Shown here: in pieces, positions 59,088-64,000 of the stretch
How the letters are laid out: each line of letters starts with the position of its first letter
Position numbering within the stretch: position 1 is the stretch's first letter
NCBI GenBank assembly: GCA_017407835.1
Contig: JAFQVV010000006.1
Coordinates: forward strand, 16,513-80,512
Direction: 5' to 3'
Length of the DNA stretch: 64,000 nt
Source of the DNA: Clostridia bacterium
GTDB lineage: Bacteria > Bacillota > Clostridia > Oscillospirales > CAG-272
Program-made: the position numbers and the translations under genes
Notes under the pieces: model-generated
The model's input: only the letters and a program-made list of their open reading frames with translations
The model's database searches: none
What the model was told of the DNA's origin: nothing

Positions 59088-60593
59088 ATGAAAAAGCGCA
59101 TTCTTGCACTTGTCCTTGTCGCTCTGATGACACTGCCTGTGCTGGCAGGCTGTGCAGAAGATACCGGCAAGAATCCCTCTGTGACGACCGATCCTGCGGT
59201 TACCACCGATCCCTCTGTCACCGATCCTGCTGTGACCACTGAGCCTGAGCTCAAGCCCGATCTGCCCGAGATTCGCTTCGACGGCACCGAGCTGGTTATC
59301 ATTCACAACCCCGCTGTTCAAACCTACTATTATGAGCCCTGGATCTATTCCGAAGGTTACTCGGGCGACCTGATCGGCGACTCGGTTTACGAGCGCAACA
59401 TGATTATCGAGGAGAAGTACGGTATCAAAATTGTCTCCATCGAGGACACTAACCCCGCAAACACCGCCGGTTTGGCTTCTCAGGCACAGTCCGACGAGTA
59501 CGACGTTGCAATGTGCCAGTTGAAGCACGTCGGCACCATCGCACCTCAGGGTATGCTGCACAACATTGCAGATCTCCCCTACGTCAACTATGACAACCCC
59601 TGGTGGGACAGCAACTCGGTTGCCGGCACCACCTATAACGGTCAGCTCTACGGTGTCGTCAGCGACATCTCGATGATGACCCTGTCCGGCGTTCGCGCTA
59701 TTCTCTTCAACCGCGACCTCGCTAAGGACTACGACCTGGACGACCCCTATGAACTGGTTAAAAACAACGAGTGGACCCTCGACAAGATGGGCGAGATGAT
59801 CATGGGCGTTACCGACGACCTCGACGGTGACCAGGCCTACACTGACCAGGACCGCTACGGTATGCTGACCGAAGGCTCCAACATCAACAACCTCGCTGTC
59901 GGCTGCGGCATTCAGTTCACTGCACTCAACAGCGAAGGTGGCATCGATGTTACCTTTCTCAACGAGAAGACTATCTCCGTTGTTGAGAAGTGCCGCTCCT
60001 TCCTGCGCGACGATACCCACACCCTCGACTATGAGGCTCTCGCAAAGTTCCCCGGCATGTCTGTCACCGGCTCGAAGTACTCCTACGGCCGCGTGCTCTT
60101 TGCCGGCGACCACTTCCTCTTCACCCAGGGCGGTGCAATGCTCTTTGAGGAGCTGAACACTGCTAACATGGAGAGCGAATACGGTATTGTTCCCAACCCC
60201 AAGTATGACACCGAGCAGGAAAGCTACTATCACCTGCCCGACAACAACACCTCCATGCTGACCATTCCCTCGGCAAACTCGCTTGAGGATCTGGAGCGTC
60301 TGGGTGTCATCCTCGAGGACCTCGCTTACCACTCCAGCAAAACCATTTACCCCACATACTATGAGGTTATTGTTAAGGTTCGCCGCGCTGATGTTCCTGA
60401 GCTGGGCGAAATGATGGATATCATCAAGGATTCCGTTGTCTACGAGTTCAGTAACATCTTTGGTATTGATACTTACACCGTTATCCAGACCGCATTCAAG
60501 AGCGGCAACATCTCCTCGACCTTCGCCTCCGGCAAGAAGGTCATCGAAAACCGCATTAAGCAGCTCGTCAAGAAGCTGGACAGCGTAGGCTGA
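59088..60593 (+). CDS. Extracellular solute-binding lipoprotein (ABC importer type)
   Basis: 501 residues. Signal and lipobox MKKRILALVLVALMTLPVLA then GC. A Thr/Asp/Pro tether (SVTTDPAVTTDPSVTDP) leads to the binding domain with VYERNMIIEEKYGIKIVSI, LPYVNYDNPWWDSNS and NIFGIDTYTV. It resembles carbohydrate-binding family 1 proteins. No permease or ATPase genes follow in the window, so its transporter is elsewhere or it acts as a stand-alone receptor. Ribosome-binding site AAAGGAGAACATC. Confidence 0.85.
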   Translation: MKKRILALVLVALMTLPVLAGCAEDTGKNPSVTTDPAVTTDPSVTDPAVTTEPELKPDLPEIRFDGTELVIIHNPAVQTYYYEPWIYSEGYSGDLIGDSVYERNMIIEEKYGIKIVSIEDTNPANTAGLASQAQSDEYDVAMCQLKHVGTIAPQGMLHNIADLPYVNYDNPWWDSNSVAGTTYNGQLYGVVSDISMMTLSGVRAILFNRDLAKDYDLDDPYELVKNNEWTLDKMGEMIMGVTDDLDGDQAYTDQDRYGMLTEGSNINNLAVGCGIQFTALNSEGGIDVTFLNEKTISVVEKCRSFLRDDTHTLDYEALAKFPGMSVTGSKYSYGRVLFAGDHFLFTQGGAMLFEELNTANMESEYGIVPNPKYDTEQESYYHLPDNNTSMLTIPSANSLEDLERLGVILEDLAYHSSKTIYPTYYEVIVKVRRADVPELGEMMDIIKDSVVYEFSNIFGIDTYTVIQTAFKSGNISSTFASGKKVIENRIKQLVKKLDSVG

Positions 60594-60650
60594 TCGCTTG
60601 TCAGAACAGCTGAAATAATCGTGCGCATTGCATCCGATTGCGCATGGATA

Positions 60651-60692
60651 AACGAAGAAACACACCCCGCATGCGGGGTGTGTTTCTTCGTT
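60651..60692. terminator. Perfect 42-bp palindrome, terminator
   Basis: Arms AACGAAGAAACACACCCCGC and its complement with the ATG-CAT centre; T-rich end. It separates the solute-binding gene from the next unit. Confidence 0.82.
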
Positions 60693-60861
60693 GTAAAAAT
60701 GTGCAAAATACACAAATCAGCTCGCTTTTTTTCGTCACTTTGCACGTTTCATGTAGTAAACGATTTATGATATAATATAGGCAAGTAATAGGGAGATTGC
60801 AGCATCGCGTTTCCCCATTATCCGCTTTGCGGAAAAATACAATTTCAGAAAGGAAATTATC

Positions 60862-61899
60862 ATGAAAAAGCTTCTTTCCCTCGCTCTGCTGGTTGTTATG
60901 GTTCTTTCCATGGCAATCATCCCCTCCGCCGCTGCTGACATCGATGTCACCGGTCGCAAGAATGTCTGCCTTGATGCAGGTATCTTCACCTACTATGAGC
61001 AGTTCAATATGGCTCAGATCAACAAGGTTGACCAGATGTTCGACGGCATCATCGACCGTGTTGCTGATGACGGCACGCAGAACTTCGGTGACTTCTCGAT
61101 GCTCCCTGCTGCTTGGAATGCATTCTACAACGGTGGCGCTCTGGACGGTCCCCGTTACAATGAGCTGGGCGACGAAGACCCCAATGGCAAGTACCTGACC
61201 GGTGTCGACTTCATCCTTGATGATGTTTACACTGTTGACACCATCCGCGTCTTCCTCGATGAGATGGAAAACATCAAGGACCTCTGCGTTGATGGTTTCG
61301 ATATTCTCGTTCGCGAGACCGAGGATGACAAGTGGACCACCATTTACTCCGTGTCCAACCTTGCTACCGAAGCAAAGTATAAGGTTCACGAGGGTGCCAA
61401 CGGTCAGCAGACCGCTTATGTTGAGGCGACCTTCGCTCCCGTAAAGGCCGGCTACATTCGCTTCTCCCTGACCGCTCCTCGCTCCGCTCTCTCTATCTAT
61501 GCAGATGGCGGCGCTGCTCACCGTTTCTTTAGAATCACCGAGCTTGAGCTGTATGAGGCAAAGGCTGGCGAGGATACCACCACTGCTGCTCCCGAGACTA
61601 CTACCGCAGCTCCTACTACTACCACCGCAGCTCCTACTACCACCACTGCTGCTCCTACTACCACCACTGCTGCTCCTACTACCACCACTGCTCCTACTAC
61701 CACCACCGCAGCTCCTGACACCACCACTGCTGCTCCTGACACCACCACCGCAGCTCCTGACACCACCACTGCTGCTCCCGACACCACCACTGCTGCTCCC
61801 ACTCAGACTCCCGATACCGCTGACGTTCTTCCTCTCGTCTGCATCGGTCTGATGCTGGCTGCAGCTGCTTGCCTGACTCTGCGCAAGAAGTTTAACTAA
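60862..61899 (+). CDS. Secreted Thr/Pro-rich protein with N-terminal sandwich domain and C-terminal anchor
   Basis: 345 residues. Signal peptide MKKLLSLALLVVMVLSMAII PSAAA. Residues about 30-235 look like a discoidin (F5/8 type C)-like domain: YLTGVDFILDDVYTVDTIRV, and AGYIRFSLTAP with ITELELYEA. A tether of about 75 residues made of TTTTAAP and DTTTAAP units follows (238-315). The C-terminus is LPLVCIGLMLAAAACLTLRKKF, a membrane helix with basic tail, as in a cell-surface anchor without a canonical LPXTG. Probably binds a carbohydrate outside the cell; inference. Own -10 TATAAT near 60773. Confidence 0.82.
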   Translation: MKKLLSLALLVVMVLSMAIIPSAAADIDVTGRKNVCLDAGIFTYYEQFNMAQINKVDQMFDGIIDRVADDGTQNFGDFSMLPAAWNAFYNGGALDGPRYNELGDEDPNGKYLTGVDFILDDVYTVDTIRVFLDEMENIKDLCVDGFDILVRETEDDKWTTIYSVSNLATEAKYKVHEGANGQQTAYVEATFAPVKAGYIRFSLTAPRSALSIYADGGAAHRFFRITELELYEAKAGEDTTTAAPETTTAAPTTTTAAPTTTTAAPTTTTAAPTTTTAPTTTTAAPDTTTAAPDTTTAAPDTTTAAPDTTTAAPTQTPDTADVLPLVCIGLMLAAAACLTLRKKFN

Positions 61900-61910
61900 T
61901 TGAACATATT

Positions 61911-61949
61911 AGAAAAAGATCCTCCCAAAATTGGGGAGGATCTTTTTCT
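61911..61949 (+). terminator. Terminator after the Thr-rich surface protein gene
   Basis: AGAAAAAGATCCTCCC / GGGAGGATCTTTTTCT enclosing AAAATTG, 16-bp stem with T-run. Confidence 0.92.
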
Positions 61950-61979
61950 GTTGCTTTTTTACGATTTCGGCGTCAACCG

Positions 61980-62023
61980 TGCGTTATCACCAAAAAAATA
62001 TGTATTTTTTTGGTGATAACGCA
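61980..62023. repeat. Perfect 21-bp inverted repeat upstream of the amidohydrolase gene
   Basis: Arms begin TGCGTTATCACCAAAAAAA and are separated only by TG. With a promoter-like TATAAT at 62049-62054 (TTCTTT 17 nt before), it may be an operator or a terminator-like hairpin. Confidence 0.8.
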
Positions 62024-62140
62024 TATTCTTTGACAGAAGTAAACGTGATATAATAGATTGTCCGGATATTTGTCGCCCCTCATACGGCATATGCGGCATC
62101 CCCCATGCGAAAGGAGGCGGCTTCCCCCCCAAGCAAGCGT

Positions 62141-62223
62141 AATTCCCCCTTCATACACCAAAATGTCAAGCAAAAAAATCTCCCTCGCGCAATATACAAA
62201 GTGAAAAAAACGAAGGGGGAATT
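62141..62223. repeat. 12-bp inverted repeat bracketing 59 nt in the amidohydrolase leader
   Basis: AATTCCCCCTTC (62141-62152) and GAAGGGGGAATT (62212-62223). On the RNA this makes a large stem-loop between the upstream TATAAT at 62049 and a second TATAAT at 62264. The intervening 62060-62140 has no gene; it holds GGCATATGCGGCATCC and GAAAGGAGGCGG without a following ATG. Confidence 0.7.
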
Positions 62224-62344
62224 TTCGTAAAAAATGCATATTTCTTTCAAAAACATATTGTGCTATAATTACTATAATTTAGATGATAGAACTGTATCTA
62301 TATAATTCCATCATAATATTTAATTTATAAAGGAGTGATTTATC

Positions 62345-63394
62345 ATGGCAATGGGTATCAATGTTACCGATTTTGACCGTGAAATTTATGAGAAGGAGCT
62401 GCGTGATTTTCTTCCCGACAACATCATTGACTGCCATATCCATATCTGGAAAAAGGAATTCAAGCCTGACGTTCCCAACCGCCGCGGTCTTGTAAGCTGG
62501 CCCAGTATGGTTGCAGAAGATTGTACCTATGAAGATATGGTACTCAGCTACCAACAGTTCTTCCCCGGCAAAAATGTCACTGCTGTTTTGATGGGTGATC
62601 CCCCTGTAATCCACACCCTCTCCAACGCATACATCAAAGAACTTCATGACAAAACAGGGCTCCCCGCTTTCTATCTGACCTCGTGGGATACGCCTCCCGA
62701 GGAAATCGAGCACGCGATAAAGGTGGACGGTTTCTGCGGAATCAAGCCCTACCTCAACGCAGCCCCCCCTTACGTTCCCGCAAAAGAAATTCGCATCTTC
62801 GACTTCCTGCCTCACGAGCACCTCGAGGTGGTTGACCGCCTGGGCGGCAAAGTTATGCTGCACATTGCACGCGACCTGCGTCTGCGTGATCCCCTGAATG
62901 TGGTTCAGCTGATGGAAATCGAACGCCGCTACAAAAATATGCAGCTCATCGTTGCGCACATCGGCCGTGCATACTCTCCTCAGGATCTCGGCGACGCATT
63001 TGACACGCTGGAGAAAACCGAAAACATGGTCTTTGACTTCACCGCAAACTGCTGCGAGGCTGCCATTGAAGAATGCCTGCGCCGTGTTGGTTCCAAGCGC
63101 CTGCTCTTCGGCTCTGACCTGCCCATCATCAAGATGCGCATGTATCGCCGCACCGATGAAACCGGCTTCTATTACAACTACGTTCCCCGCGGTCTTTACG
63201 GTGATGTTTCGAACGATCCCCACATGCGCGAGGTTGATTATCCCGAGGCTGACCGCATCACCACCTTCATGTACGAAGAGCTGCTTGCTTTCAAGGCTGC
63301 GGCACGCACACTCAAGCTGACCGACAGCCAGATCGAAGATGTCATGTGCAACAACACCGCCAAAATCTTCGGCATGGAAAAATTCATTAAATAA
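62345..63394 (+). CDS. Amidohydrolase family protein (ACMSD/TIM-barrel type)
   Basis: 349 residues. N-terminal metal motif IIDCHIHIW, then GIKPYLNAAPPY, a His in MLHIARDL, a His in IVAHIGRAYS, and the catalytic Asp in LLFGSDLPIIKMRMYRR. This is the amidohydrolase_2 fold, with members that are lactonases, decarboxylases and hydratases. Placed between two FucI-like genes it could open a sugar lactone or an aldonic derivative. Start at 62345 has AAAGGAGTGATTTATC. The leader is unusually long and structured. Confidence 0.88.
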   Translation: MAMGINVTDFDREIYEKELRDFLPDNIIDCHIHIWKKEFKPDVPNRRGLVSWPSMVAEDCTYEDMVLSYQQFFPGKNVTAVLMGDPPVIHTLSNAYIKELHDKTGLPAFYLTSWDTPPEEIEHAIKVDGFCGIKPYLNAAPPYVPAKEIRIFDFLPHEHLEVVDRLGGKVMLHIARDLRLRDPLNVVQLMEIERRYKNMQLIVAHIGRAYSPQDLGDAFDTLEKTENMVFDFTANCCEAAIEECLRRVGSKRLLFGSDLPIIKMRMYRRTDETGFYYNYVPRGLYGDVSNDPHMREVDYPEADRITTFMYEELLAFKAAARTLKLTDSQIEDVMCNNTAKIFGMEKFIK

Positions 63395-63448
63395 GGGTTC
63401 AGCAAACTCTCTCATACTCACATTTGAAACTGTACAAGGAGATAAAAT

Positions 63449-64000
63449 ATGCCTGCCAATCAAATCACCGTCGGCTTTCTGCCGCTATATATTGAGCTCT
63501 ACGATCAAGCTGTTCCCCAGCGCCATGTGCTTTGTGATGAAATTTACGAAAAAGCTGCACAGATGCTCGAAGCACGGGGGCTCTCTGTCCTTCGCTCTCC
63601 CCTTTGTCGGCTGAAACGCGAGTTTGCCGATGCTGTTCGCGAGTTTGAAGCCTCAGGTGCTGACTGCCTGGTCACACTGCACATGGCTTACTCTCCCTCG
63701 CTTGAATCTGCCGACGTTCTCGCAGCCACCGATCTGCCCATTGTTGTCATGGATACAACCGTAACATATGATTTCAGTCCTTATCAAGATGCAGCTGAAA
63801 TTGGTGTCAACCATGGCATTCACGGTGTCATGGACATGTGCAACCTGCTGCGCCGCCGCGGCAAGGAATTTGCCATTGCGGCAGGTCACCTGACCGAGTC
63901 CCCCGTTGTTGACCGTGTGGTCGATCTGGTCCGCGGCGGCGTGGCTGCCCGCGCACTCAACGGCATGAAGGTCGCCAGCATCGGCGGCTCCTTCCACGGC
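63449..64000 (+). CDS. L-fucose/L-arabinose isomerase-like protein (paralogue 2), cut by window edge
   Basis: The first 184 codons of a protein very similar to the product of 56290. Matching stretches: VGFLPLYIELYD, MAYSPSLES, NHGIHGVMDMCNLLRR, AIAAGHLTES and MKVASIGGSF. Ribosome-binding site AAGGAGATAAAAT. The presence of two paralogues in one locus suggests two isomers or two subunits of one enzyme. The C-terminal part lies outside the window. Confidence 0.8.
   Translation, partial: MPANQITVGFLPLYIELYDQAVPQRHVLCDEIYEKAAQMLEARGLSVLRSPLCRLKREFADAVREFEASGADCLVTLHMAYSPSLESADVLAATDLPIVVMDTTVTYDFSPYQDAAEIGVNHGIHGVMDMCNLLRRRGKEFAIAAGHLTESPVVDRVVDLVRGGVAARALNGMKVASIGGSFHG

Noticed and set aside
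58950..60713. A 587-codon open frame on the minus strand opposite the solute-binding protein gene
   Set aside because: It is antisense to a clear lipoprotein gene with signal peptide and ribosome-binding site; the frame is open only because of codon bias on the plus strand.
61565..61810. ACC/ACT-rich repeats as a CRISPR or satellite
   Set aside because: They are in-frame Thr/Ala/Pro codons of a surface protein tether.
62030..62054. TTGACA (62030) with TATAAT (62049) as a standard promoter
   Set aside because: The spacer is only 13 nt; TTCTTT with a 17-nt spacer and extended -10 is the likelier reading.

Overview
The window looks like chromosomal DNA of an uncultured, probably gut-dwelling anaerobe of the Firmicutes class Clostridia. 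Supporting marks are Shine-Dalgarno sites (AGGAGG type) before nearly every gene, TTGACA-17-TATAAT promoters, RNase J, an AbrB-type regulator, a SCIFF peptide with its radical SAM maturase, a YhaO/YhaN pair, a reduced SufC/SufB-type cluster and many small lipoproteins. TGA is used as an ordinary stop. No CRISPR array, intact phage or insertion sequence was found.

Layout. 1-5.5 kb: an edge-truncated ORF behind an AbrB-type regulator, a small membrane protein, RNase J behind a long leader, and a membrane-anchored parvulin foldase. 5.6-9.2 kb: a TPP riboswitch with thiT, a lipoprotein and an MFS transporter. 9.3-10.6 kb: rplJ-rplL behind an L10 leader. 10.7-15.5 kb: an SGNH hydrolase, an unexplained transcription unit with three tandem repeats, an ArsR/HMA/P1B-ATPase metal-efflux operon and a cytidine-deaminase-like enzyme. 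15.5-22.5 kb: a radical SAM activase with a Cys-rich partner, a Dabb protein, a helix-turn-helix regulator, a broken repeat-protein gene, tRNA-Ser, yceD-rpmF, a trigger-factor-like lipoprotein and an amidase. 22.5-32.8 kb: sufC plus one sufB/D-like gene, gpsA, a SanA-like protein, an isomerase/amidotransferase/endonuclease operon, pfkA, cinA and mscS. 32.9-44.4 kb: a 1188-residue PHP-domain protein with manA, a VanY-like lipoprotein, an SbcD/YhaN pair with pgeF and a PLP decarboxylase. 44.6-47.7 kb: a lipoprotein and the SCIFF locus. 47.8-55.1 kb: the aromatic amino acid operon aroF-aroB-aroA-aroC-pheA-aroE/K. 55.1-64 kb: a LacI-type regulator followed by a carbohydrate locus (two FucI-like isomerase paralogues, a Gfo/Idh/MocA oxidoreductase, a solute-binding lipoprotein, a secreted Thr-rich protein and an amidohydrolase).

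The most striking signal is upstream of aroF. A strong promoter is followed by a 31-codon reading frame with ten Phe and two Tyr codons, a 10-bp terminator, and an alternative 13-nt pairing (12 pairs) between the end of the reading frame and the terminator's 5' arm. This is the architecture of ribosome-mediated attenuation, here apparently placing the whole shikimate-to-prephenate operon under Phe control. The encoded proteins carry further expected Phe/Tyr feedback domains (an AroF N-terminal domain and a PheA ACT domain).

Other points: a terminator between the SCIFF peptide gene and its maturase, a family of terminators sharing a loop sequence, an interspersed intergenic repeat in three copies, and a transcription unit at 11.5-12.05 kb with three repeated ribosome-binding-site/micro-ORF modules.
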